DNA of 25,520 nt from Saccoglossus kowalevskii (lineage: Eukaryota; Hemichordata; Enteropneusta; Harrimaniidae): assembly GCF_000003605.2 (NCBI RefSeq), contig NW_003125389.1:19625-45144 (forward strand), in the 5' to 3' direction. Under the pieces are notes generated by a model. It ran no database searches. It was not told the origin of the DNA and saw nothing but the letters and a program-made list of their open reading frames with translations. The position numbers and the translations under genes are program-made. Each line of letters opens with the position of its first letter. Position 1 is the first letter of the stretch. Below, one piece after another: positions 18,852-25,520 of the stretch.

Positions 18852-18889
18852 GCGCATGCGCATAGTTGTTAAGCTTTTAAAATGGCGGT
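18852..18889 (+). promoter_or_regulatory. NRF1-type palindrome and YY1-type site at the SET gene start
   Basis: GCGCATGCGC (18852-18861) is the core of the NRF1 palindrome. About 20 bp on, AAAATGGCGGTG (18878-18889) matches the YY1 core, with its ATG being the start codon of the SET gene. This pair is typical of TATA-less housekeeping promoters in animals. Spacing and position support a transcription start close by. Site identity is by consensus only. Confidence 0.6.
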
Positions 18890-19041
18890 GTCGAGTGCGA
18901 GTTGTAAACTGGTTGCTGGTAGACTAAGAAGTCGTTGTCAGACAGATCAAGGCTGAATTAACCGTTTTAATGTGGCCGAAGAGTATATCCTAAAAGGAAT
19001 AGACCAGCCTGGGTTTTACAAACACATGGTTTTGTGGAAAG
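18882..19041 (+). CDS. SET gene exon 1 (start codon; pre-SET helix)
   Basis: ATG at 18882 begins MAVSSASCKLVAGRLRSRCQ. After TGA at 18954-18956 the same frame continues INRFNVAEEYILKGIDQPGF to WK-G. The end is AAAG|GTGATT (donor at 19042), phase 1. The residues after the stop are typical of the segment just before the SET domain in set-1-like proteins, so the stop is internal, not the natural end. Confidence 0.65.
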
Positions 19042-19352
19042 GTGATTATATTCAAAATGTCTTCTCGTGTGATTTGTGGCGCTGATTTTCTGGGTAACTG
19101 CAGTGTGGTTTCAGTAGTGTCGCTTTATTACTTGAATTGATCATTTTCAGTAGCCATGCCCACACGTTGCACTGCAAGTTGGCAGCAAGTTTAATAATAC
19201 TCTGGTGTTGTACCGACTTCGCGTTTAATTGAGACAACTCATATAATATAATATCAGTCGCTGAATAATTGAACATGCAATTCAATTGCCTTACTGGAAA
19301 TATAAAAGCTGTCGAAATGCAATGTGATGTATTTTGACTGTTTTATTTTCAG

Positions 19353-19511
19353 GAAGAGGTGTATTTGCTGCAAAGAATTTTACAAAAGGTGATTTCCTTT
19401 TAGAGTATCATGGTGAGCTATTAACTGGAAGGGAGGGTGAAAGACGTGAAGACCGCAAGGATAGTGTACCGTATTTCGTTACTTTTTCAAGCATAAAGGA
19501 AAAAGCTATTG
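19353..19511 (+). CDS. SET gene exon 2 (SET N-terminal half)
   Basis: Acceptor TGTTTTATTTTCAG ends at 19352; donor ATTG|GTTAGT at 19512. Phase 1 in, phase 1 out. It reads GRGVFAAKNFTKGDFLLEYH, then GELLTGREGERREDRKDSVP and YFVTFSSIKEKAIG. Confidence 0.85.
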
Positions 19512-20013
19512 GTTAGTATTATCTATTAATATTTTGGCACGTTTGACATTTTTTTTTTTTAACTAAGGTTTCTTCTATCCATTTGTTGAAATTACTACCC
19601 AGAATGCTTTTTGCCTGTCTGCTGCCGTTGATGCAGTAGCATTTGTAATTCATGCATTGAAAATTCATAGAGATGACCCATAAATGTTCACATCATTTTG
19701 TCTATCAGTCTCAAGTTTCCTTGCATCTTAGACTGGTATTTGTAGTGACAAGTGATGCAAAATTTGATAATTTTTTGTTAGTTTTGGAATACCTTGTTTC
19801 ATATAGAATTTCCATGAAAATAAATATTTTTCTGGAAAATTTACCAACTGCAGCTCTCTTGGGTTGGAGCTTGAGCATGATGGAAGATTTCTGAGTATAT
19901 CTATAAGCCAATATACATTATGAATGGTAATTTAATCTGACAGCCCCTTTACATAATAAATACTGTTGGTTATAAAGAATTGGTATTAACATCAGAGTAA
20001 GATGTACATTTTT
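19512..20013. other. SET gene intron
   Basis: AT-rich with a T13 run. ACTACCCAGAATGC (about 19595) resembles a ZNF143-type site. Open frames on both strands near 19673-19911 are unsupported. Confidence 0.35.
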
Positions 20014-20340
20014 AGCTCCCGTGAAACGGAGCTTATGTAGTACCGGTGTCTGTGACTCTGTGACTCTGTGACTCTGTGACTAAAATTTGTTCCACTGATA
20101 ACTCAAGATCTACAATTTCAATTAAAATGAAATTTGGCACACAGCTAATATATGATGAGTAGATGTGCTGATTAGATTTTGGTGCAATTCCATGCATTTC
20201 TTAACAAATATTTGACTAGGGTGAGTAGCCTAATTTGCATATTGCAATAACGTATTCTGTCGCAAAAAAAACTTGTAATATTTCATTGGAATGTCTGCAA
20301 ATTTGCGAATTTTAGTATAAAATGATTTATTATATCATGA
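20014..20340 (+). mobile_element. 5' part of a third hairpin-ended element (AGCTCCCGTGAAACGGAGCT)
   Basis: After a T tract, AGCTCCCGTGAAACGGAGCT (20014-20033) forms a hairpin, followed by an 8-bp tandem repeat (about four CTGTGACT, 20050-20083) where other families have GTCY repeats. The body GTTCCACTGATAACTCAAGA relates it to 10430-10551. The 3' end is not identified. Confidence 0.55.
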
Positions 20341-20400
20341 TGGATGTTATTTGAGCAGATACAGCGACTAAAAACTTCAAATGTATGCGAGTATGGGGAG

Positions 20401-20439
20401 TACGCATGCGCAGTTACAAGAGTGACGCGGCCATTTTTT
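20401..20439. promoter_or_regulatory. Second NRF1-type and YY1-type pair
   Basis: TACGCATGCGCA (20401-20412) resembles NRF1 sites, and GCGGCCATTTTTT (20428-20440) is a YY1-type core in reverse. On the minus strand the ATG of that core opens only MAASLL and stops. It could be a promoter for an unidentified transcript inside the SET gene. Confidence 0.35.
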
Positions 20440-20890
20440 CAGTTTGACGAAAAAGCAGTACCTTTTCCGATTTTCATGAACGCAAGTTCAATTTCACTTT
20501 GTGCGTCATATTCATCAATAGACAAAATCGAAGACAGATGCCGTACAACTTTCTGCCAATCTTGATTCGTAAATGTGCTGGTTACATGTACAGTGTTCTC
20601 CTCAGGCCTGCGTTGCTTAGACAATAGCCGCGTAACTTTCGTTTCGCCCGCGATTCTGCAGTGTTCTCATCAGGTTTTTTAAGGGTATTGGGTCCGATAC
20701 TGTTCTTTCTTTCCATGATACTGTTTCCCTCAAGCTGGGCCATTTCCAGGCCATTGCTTTGCAATGATGAATCAGAACAGAACAAATTGTGTGAACTGAT
20801 CGATCCTAACTTATTATCTGGATACTCGTATTCACCTGCGGGTCTGCGGATACTTCGGCCTACTTTCAAGCATGAATATACAAATGTAGT
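20439..20890 (-). pseudogene. Possible coding remnant of unknown family, frameshifted
   Basis: Two overlapping minus-strand frames look protein-like. The upstream one reads VGRSIRRPAGEYEYPDNKLG and later KKPDENTAESRAKRKLRGYC; the downstream one reads KQRRPEENTVHVTSTFTNQD and WQKVVRHLSSILSIDEYDAQ. They would join by a one-base shift near 20615. CCTGATGAGAACACTG and CCTGAGGAGAACACTG are a repeated motif within it. The region is richer in GC than its surroundings. I do not recognise the family, and chance open frames remain possible. Confidence 0.28.
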
Positions 20891-21930
20891 AGGAAATCAA
20901 CGATTTTTTTCAGTATCGTTCCAGACTTTGCAAGATATTTATATAATAATCACAGTGATCACTACTATTGGGTTCAAAAATTATTTATGATCATTCAAAA
21001 TATAGTGGCCATGGCTGTCGGTTCAACCCAGAACTGACCTTCACCGCTATTGCGACGCCACAAGCAGAGAAAAGGAAAGCTGAATCCCCACGTCTACACT
21101 TAATCCATGTATAAGGCAGACACCCGACAGCAACAACAAGGAAGTTTGTCAGTTTTATTCAAGATATAAATTTTCTATTTTACGCATTGGAGCTACACAA
21201 CGTGACTTCCAATGTGATCTAGTTTGTAAACAATCTCTTTGCACACGACTCCCAGTGTCTTCTCCTCGAGCATACAGTAATGTTTCACATTTGTTTTCGT
21301 ATGGTTTCCATCTTACTCAAATAAAACGAAGCAGTTGATTCCTATTTTACTTAGTGTTTATTCTTGGTTGATATTTTTAAACAAAAATGCACTCATTAAA
21401 CAAATAGTAATTATGTGAGTTTTTTGTTTTTGCCGAACGAGGACAAGGAAGACAAAATGGCGGTAGTTTTGTGTAGGGTCGATCGCGATCTTCGGTTTGT
21501 ATCAAAAGCAATAATTCGAGCAATAATTTGATAGCAATTAAACAAATTTCAATCGTTGGCGTATGTAAGGGCTGGATCACTTACTTTCAAGCCCATAAGA
21601 AAATCAAAGCAAAAATTATTCAACTGCAGACGAGACAAACCCCGACCTCTAGAAATTCCTCATTCATAGAGTGCCTCATTAGTGCCCTTTTGTTTACAAG
21701 TATAGTGTCCTTGCATGTTTTTCAAAATGCCCATATCAAAATCATGTGTTTCCATATACAGTAGGTCATAGATTCTCGGACATCTTGATCAATTTTATTG
21801 GTGGATTGACCTACATGCAATTACATTCACTTATTAGGCAAAGTCTATACCTTTATAATACATGCTCTGATCACACGGGAGCTATTTACAGTTTAACTTT
21901 GATTAGAGCGATGTAATTTGTTTTTAACAA
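20891..21930. other. SET gene intron, unassigned
   Basis: No recognised gene on either strand. The plus-strand stretch near 21010-21120 is open for about 35 codons (HGCRFNPELTFTAIATPQAE) but unrecognised. A possible first exon with a YY1-type start lies at 21454. Confidence 0.35.
21454..21498 (+). promoter_or_regulatory. YY1-type site with ATG; possible first exon
   Basis: AAAATGGCGGT (21454-21464) contains an ATG that opens MAVVLCRVDRDLRFVSKAII before a TGA, in a small CpG-containing patch with the palindrome GATCGCGATC. A donor-like CG|GTTTGT follows the 13th codon. This mirrors the start of the SET gene, but no downstream exon is linked. Confidence 0.25.
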
Positions 21931-21971
21931 TGGGCAATACTGTTTGTTTCTACCTGACAAAAGAAGTATTG
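21931..21971 (+). CDS. Candidate middle exon of the SET gene (weak)
   Basis: The expected missing exon should end in phase 2 with codons for a KxYC-like segment before VDAT. TATTG|GTATGT (donor at 21972) ends ...QKKY plus TG, and TG joins T at 22355 to give Cys, then VDAT. The same frame carries TGA at 21955-21957. No acceptor is visible just upstream, where the frame has a TAA. It may be a decayed exon or coincidence. Confidence 0.2.
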
Positions 21972-22044
21972 GTATGTACTGTCTATAAATAGTAAAATTG
22001 ATGAAAGTTCCAATAAATTTTTAAAACCATTCATGACCGCTCAA

Positions 22045-22112
22045 AAACATTATTACCCTTATTATTACTATTATTACATTATTACCAGGTATTATTATTA
22101 TTATCTTTTGTA
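22045..22112 (+). repeat. ATT-type microsatellite
   Basis: Imperfect run of ATT/ATTATT units (TTATTATTACTATTATTACATTATT, in words several interrupted trinucleotide repeats). Confidence 0.7.
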
Positions 22113-22354
22113 TTAACTTTAGGGAATGTAAACTATTTTTTTCTCTTTCAAATTTTGCCACTGACCCCATGTTTTATTTTTCATATGACCATGTCCATTT
22201 TGTTTTAAAGTTTAAGAATGATTAATGATGTATTATTCCGCTGTTATTAATCATAATCCTGTATGTAAAGCTGACTACAAGAATAAGTTTGTAAAGCACT
22301 ATATAGGCTTGAAAGGTTATATAAACTCAAACTTGGTTAAAAATTGTTTTTTAG
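22113..22354. other. SET gene intron
   Basis: No further exon is recognised immediately upstream of the acceptor AATTGTTTTTTAG that ends at 22354. Confidence 0.4.
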
Positions 22355-22556
22355 TGTTGATGCAACTGATGAACCTTGAAAAGGTACTATATATGGACGA
22401 TTGGTTAATCATGAAAGAAAACACCCAAATTCAAGAATGCAAGTAATAGAACTAAGGAGTCGCCCATACCTAGCATTGTTTGCAATCAAAGACATTGACG
22501 TTGATGAAGAGATTCTTTATAATTATGGACCAACTAGATTACCTTGGGAAGTTAAG
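22355..22556 (+). CDS. SET gene exon with NH and YNYG motifs
   Basis: Entering in phase 2 it reads (C)VDATDEP, TGA (22377-22379), KGTIYGRLVNHERKHPNS, RMQVIELRSRPYLALFAIKD and IDVDEEILYNYG, then PTRLPWEVK and donor GTAAAT at 22557. It forms the C-terminal half of a SET domain with the NH motif and the catalytic-tyrosine strand. The stop lies in the loop before the YGRLVNH strand, where related proteins often carry Arg. Confidence 0.85.
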
Positions 22557-22640
22557 GTAAATATCGTAAAAGGTGTTGCAGTGGTACTGTAATTAACTAC
22601 TGTTGAGATATAGTTAAACAATCACATATTGTAGATGATT

Positions 22641-23367
22641 ATAGTTGTGTTCACGTTACACGAAGTACGGGCTAAGATTTAAGCTGATTTAGGCTTATCT
22701 AGCATATTTGCATTTCGGCTAGACCCAATTGCGTCCACGCACAGGGAGGGCCAGTCGTTAGCACGGGCTAAGGGGTGTCATTAGTCGGTGACCTTTGGTA
22801 AGCCGCTATTTACGAACGAAAAATGGATGACAAGCGCGAGGTTCTATTTCTGCTGCTGACATGTTTCGTTCTAATTTTGAAGCGACGTGCACAGAAACGC
22901 GAGAGAAGACGGACCCAACTTATTTGGATGCACAGAAACAGTATACAACGGCGTAACACAATACAGAGTTTTGTTAATGCATGTCGTAGACAGCGAACCA
23001 AATTTATTTTGTCTACGATTGGAGCTGCTGTACACTCTACTACAGCGATGCGATCAGTATGGAAGCGTGTACACTGAGCTCGGTTGCCATTTTGGGAATG
23101 AGAAAGTTGGATATATTTGATCACGTGCATAATGTTCACACCCAAAGGTCGCTGCAGAGGGCGCTTAGCCCTGGGCTGGGCTAAGCGTTCGCGCACACTT
23201 CGTTAGCCCGTGCTAAAGGTCTAGACCGCATCTTAAATTCGGATCAGATTTAACCCGTACTTAGCATTCCTTAGCCCGTGCTAAGCGTTCACGCACGTTT
23301 GCTTAGCACGGGCTAAGGAATTTGACCTCTTAGCCCGTGCTAAGGAGCTGTGCGTGAACGCAACTAT
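22641..23367. mobile_element. TIR element packed with TTAGCCCGTGCTAA motifs
   Basis: Terminal arms ATAGTTGTGTTCACG (22641-22655) and CGTGAACGCAACTAT (23353-23367) are inverted with one mismatch. Inside, TTAGCCCGTGCTAA occurs at 23203, 23271 and 23330, and its reverse complement TTAGCACGGGCTAA at 22758 and 23303, with further diverged copies near 22664, 23165 and 23253. A plus-strand 84-codon frame (22823-23077) begins MDDKREVLFLLLTCFVLILK and is very Arg-rich, loosely like the N-terminus of Harbinger-type nucleases, with no catalytic domain. No clear target-site duplication was found. Confidence 0.65.
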
Positions 23368-23429
23368 TGGCTACAATGAAAGTTTTTGTTTACTTGATAG
23401 TTTGTACATATTTGTACATATATATTGAC

Positions 23430-24437
23430 TGGGAAATGTTATGTTACTCAGACATGCCTGTGTTGATTTTGTTCAAACTTGGTATGAACATCAGGTTACT
23501 GATGCACATTATGATAGTTTCACGGTTTGATTCAAATGGCTGACTGGTCTTCATTTCTCCAAGATATTTTTACAAATTTTGTTCAAATTTAGTACAAACG
23601 CAAGGCGGGTTTGAATGTTGTCTTTTGAAATTTTGACTGACTAGCATCCTTTTCCAAAAACAATAAAATCTCAACAATTTGTGCCTGCCATTGTTTCTCA
23701 GGAATGTCTTTGCTGATTTCATTTACTCCTTGCATGATCATCACACTTCATTTTGTTTTGTTGATTCAAAATGGCCAACTGGTGATCATTTTAGTCCAAT
23801 AACACACCAAAAATCTACATTTGAACTTTGTCATCAACAGTTTATCTGGCATGTTTGGACCGATTTGGTATTATTTTTTTGTATCGATTTCTTGGACTTG
23901 CTTAAACCAATTTTGTTGAAAATCAGTACAAAGACAATACATTGACAAGTTGATTTATTTTGTTATTGTTTCAATGACTTTTGAGAGACTAGTGGATATT
24001 TTTGTTCCCTCACACACTCGTAAACCGTTTCTCAGGCATGCCTGGGTCAATTTCATTCAAACTTGAGAACATGACATTATTACGTGTGAATCTGTTTGAT
24101 TTGATTCAAACTGGCAGCCATGTTGGTATTTTTTATAGTTTCATTTTTCAAACATGCTTTATGTAAAACATATGTTTTGTTTTGCTATTTGATTCAAAAT
24201 GTCCAACTGGTTTATGTGTAGATTATACAATTTTTTAAGATATGAGAATGATCTTTATCATAGGAGGTGTCACTTTGACTGAACAAAACATGAATATGAT
24301 GCCATTTGATGTAACACCATATTTTAACATGCTGAATAATCTCCCAACATTTATTGTAATTTCTCTACATTTTCATTGTTATATTGATGCGTCACTAAAA
24401 CCGAGCAGGGACTAGGGCATTGACAGTGACTTGTTTT
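23430..24437 (+). mobile_element. AGTCCC-family element, 5'-truncated diverged copy
   Basis: The body repeats GTTCAAACTTGG, GATTCAAAATGGCCAACTGG and similar blocks of the family. The 3' end is CAGGGACT (24406-24413), then GGGCATTGACAGTGACTTGTTT (in words the same 3' stem and CTTGTTT end as copy B). The 5' hairpin is absent. The plus-strand frame 23679-23945 is a by-product. Confidence 0.6.
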
Positions 24438-24753
24438 TGTAAATTTGTCATTTGCTTGACAGTGGTGGTATTTTGACTTGTTTGTCATATCAAAACATCA
24501 AAATGTTTTGTTGTTTTCAGAGCATTATTGGTGATTTTTCCTTGAAGTTTTAGGTAATTTTCTGATCTGGTTCCTCCTTGTCTTTCTTTGCATGATGGTG
24601 TCTATAATTCTTTGCCTTCATTGACCATTCTCAATATTTGGCCAAAACTGCCCATTTTTCCTATTCTTTGAATATTATTAAATATTTAATTTGTATTATA
24701 TCTACATGTACACAGTTGGATTTTTTATGTTTCGGCTTTTGGGTAGCTTTTTA
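24438..24753. other. Unassigned AT-rich DNA
   Basis: No gene or clean repeat was recognised between two AGTCCC-family pieces. A CTTGTTT at its left edge ends the preceding element. Confidence 0.4.
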
Positions 24754-25014
24754 GTCCCCGTTCAGGCACAGCCTGAAAAGATGACTTTATAATTCAGGTT
24801 ATGTCCATTTTTCCGTCTCCAACATTTTCTCAGAAATTCTACAGCAGATATCAGTGAAACTTGGCAGGTTGATGAAAAAGTCTCTGATGAGTATGCACGT
24901 AATTTTTTTTTCCAGATCTGAAAATCCCAAGTGGGTCTTTTTCACGATTTCATCAAAAATTACCTCTCCCGGCAACATTGACAGAACGTCTGCGCATGCT
25001 CAGAATAAATTAAT
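24752..25014 (+). mobile_element. AGTCCC-family element, diverged 5' end (copy C)
   Basis: After a T tract, AGTCCCCGTTCAGGCACAGCCTGAAAAGATGACTT is a worn version of the 5' hairpin, with the inner stem now TTCAGGC/GCCTGAA. A CATTTTTCCGTCTCC stretch stands where the GTCY run should be. No 3' end was seen before the MITE at 25015. Confidence 0.5.
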
Positions 25015-25227
25015 TACTGTAAAATACTTTATTTTTGCTTGCAACATTTTTTTGCTATTTTCGCTGAAGGAATGTTTCAGTTAAAAATAAAATCCAGCGA
25101 ATATACCCTTTTCTTATATTTTACAGTCAACTTGTCAAAAATCAATGAAAATAAATTCAATACAAAACACCCAGAAAAAGTCTTTTCAGCGAATGATAAT
25201 CCAGCTGAAATAAAATATTTTACAGTA
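25015..25227. mobile_element. Tc1/mariner-like MITE (TA-flanked)
   Basis: TACTGTAAAATACTTTATTT (25015-25034) and the inverted end AAATAAAATATTTTACAGTA (25208-25227) give terminal repeats of about 20 bp with one or two differences. The outermost TA on each side is likely the target-site duplication. About 210 bp, no coding capacity; the plus-strand frames crossing it are not genes. A related end occurs at 7186. Confidence 0.75.
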
Positions 25228-25520
25228 GATTAGATCTGTGAGTAATGCTGCTGTTATTACGGCACGTGATTTCTCCATTGCGTGCAATTTATTATAGTAC
25301 TGTTTATACATGTATTCTGTTCGGCTCAGTGGTCTCATTCACTAGTTACTAGAAGAACTAGTAACTTTATTTGATTTCAAGAACTTCAAGAAGGCGGCAT
25401 AAGAAACGTGTTTGCAAAGGTAAGTTCTCCAGTTTCAGCATAATTGAATGTTTATTGGGGTACGATTGGTTGTACATTCCGTGACGTACGGGACGTGAAT
25501 ATTATGATGATTGCCAGCTT
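25228..25520. other. Unassigned DNA with a small hairpin and a possible exon edge
   Basis: AGTTACTAG (25344-25352) and CTAGTAACT (25358-25366) form a hairpin. TTTGCAAAG|GTAAGT (donor at 25420) is preceded by a basic reading TSRRRHKKRVCK, which could be a further SET-gene exon, but its phase does not fit the donor at 22556 directly. Confidence 0.3.

Larger units (their letters stand above)
18882..22556 (+). pseudogene. KMT5A/set-1-like SET-domain methyltransferase gene, with in-frame stops
   Basis: Three exons are clear: 18882-19041, 19353-19511 and 22355-22556. Together they read NVAEEYILKGIDQPGF...WKGRGVFAAKNF, then LLEYHGELLTGREGE, then VDATDEP, GRLVNHERKHPNS and EEILYNYG. These are the SET hallmarks: the GxG cofactor loop, the NH motif that helps bind S-adenosylmethionine, and the YxY-type catalytic tyrosine strand. 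They are closest to the H4K20 mono-methylase KMT5A/set-1. Exon 1 joins exon 2 exactly in phase (K-G-R-G-V-F). In-frame TGA codons at 18954-18956 and 22377-22379 interrupt an otherwise intact frame, and a middle exon is not securely found. It is probably a young pseudogene, though TGA readthrough or allelic variation cannot be excluded. The downstream end is unknown. Confidence 0.75.

Noticed and set aside
20050-20083. CTGTGACT repeats as a CRISPR-like or regulatory array
   Set aside because: Directly adjacent 8-bp repeats without spacers, at the place where related elements carry GTCY microsatellites.
18954-22379. TGA codons as selenocysteine sites
   Set aside because: No SECIS-like hairpin could be pointed to, SET enzymes of this kind are not known selenoproteins, and the sites fit CGA decay.
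22810-23196. 128-codon minus-strand frame in the TIR element
   Set aside because: No family pattern; it overlaps plus-strand frames of similar quality, and the element looks non-autonomous.
25382-25419. Basic exon-like piece TSRRRHKKRVCK before a perfect GTAAGT donor, as the next SET-gene exon
   Set aside because: Its open phase does not match the phase-0 donor at 22556, and no linking exon was found; kept only as a note.

Overview
This is AT-rich, intron-containing animal DNA. Sparse coding exons sit in a sea of transposable elements, MITEs and minisatellites. The gene families seen (BEN domain, KMT5A/set-1-like SET domain, His-Me finger endonuclease with a HLCHN motif, DDE transposase, LINE tail) together with repeats that begin with short hairpins suggest an invertebrate metazoan. 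A lophotrochozoan such as a bivalve, or a non-vertebrate deuterostome, would fit. The species cannot be fixed from the sequence. There are no prokaryotic operons, CRISPR arrays, tRNAs or rRNAs that I can see. A 50-N assembly gap lies at 10886-10935.

Layout. 1-3600: repeats and unassigned DNA, including a 3' fragment of an AGCGGAGCT-type element (about 266-493), a region rich in TCTATAGA motifs (2070-2720) and a 183-bp direct duplication (2501-2850). 3656-5098: a decayed His-Me finger endonuclease gene on the plus strand, facing tail to tail a decayed DDE transposase on the minus strand. 5240-8455: a plus-strand BEN-domain gene. Five exons chain in phase, and extra exons of compatible phase suggest mutually exclusive and alternative terminal exons. 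8700-9493: an 11-bp-period palindromic minisatellite. 9500-12108: a TIR element with a perfect 24-bp foldback element nested in it, and a LINE 3' end on the minus strand. 12109-17557: Helentron-like elements of two unrelated sequence families that share one terminal architecture, and a minisatellite of about 115 bp that two of them interrupt. 18852-22556: a KMT5A/set-1-like SET gene with an NRF1+YY1-type promoter. Its recognisable exons join in frame but carry in-frame TGA codons, so it is probably a recent pseudogene. 22641-23367: a TIR element packed with TTAGCCCGTGCTAA motifs. 23430-25520: two more Helentron-like pieces and a TA-flanked MITE.

Functionally the two host-type genes are both chromatin-related: BEN is a DNA/chromatin-binding adaptor domain and KMT5A-like SET is a lysine methyltransferase domain. 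Nothing in the sequence shows that they work together. Most of the window is the product of mobile-element insertion, nested insertion and decay. The best leads are the terminal architecture shared by two unrelated element families, the convergent endonuclease/transposase pair, the CpG-type TGA pattern in the SET gene, the exon choice in the BEN gene, and the 11-bp palindromic satellite.
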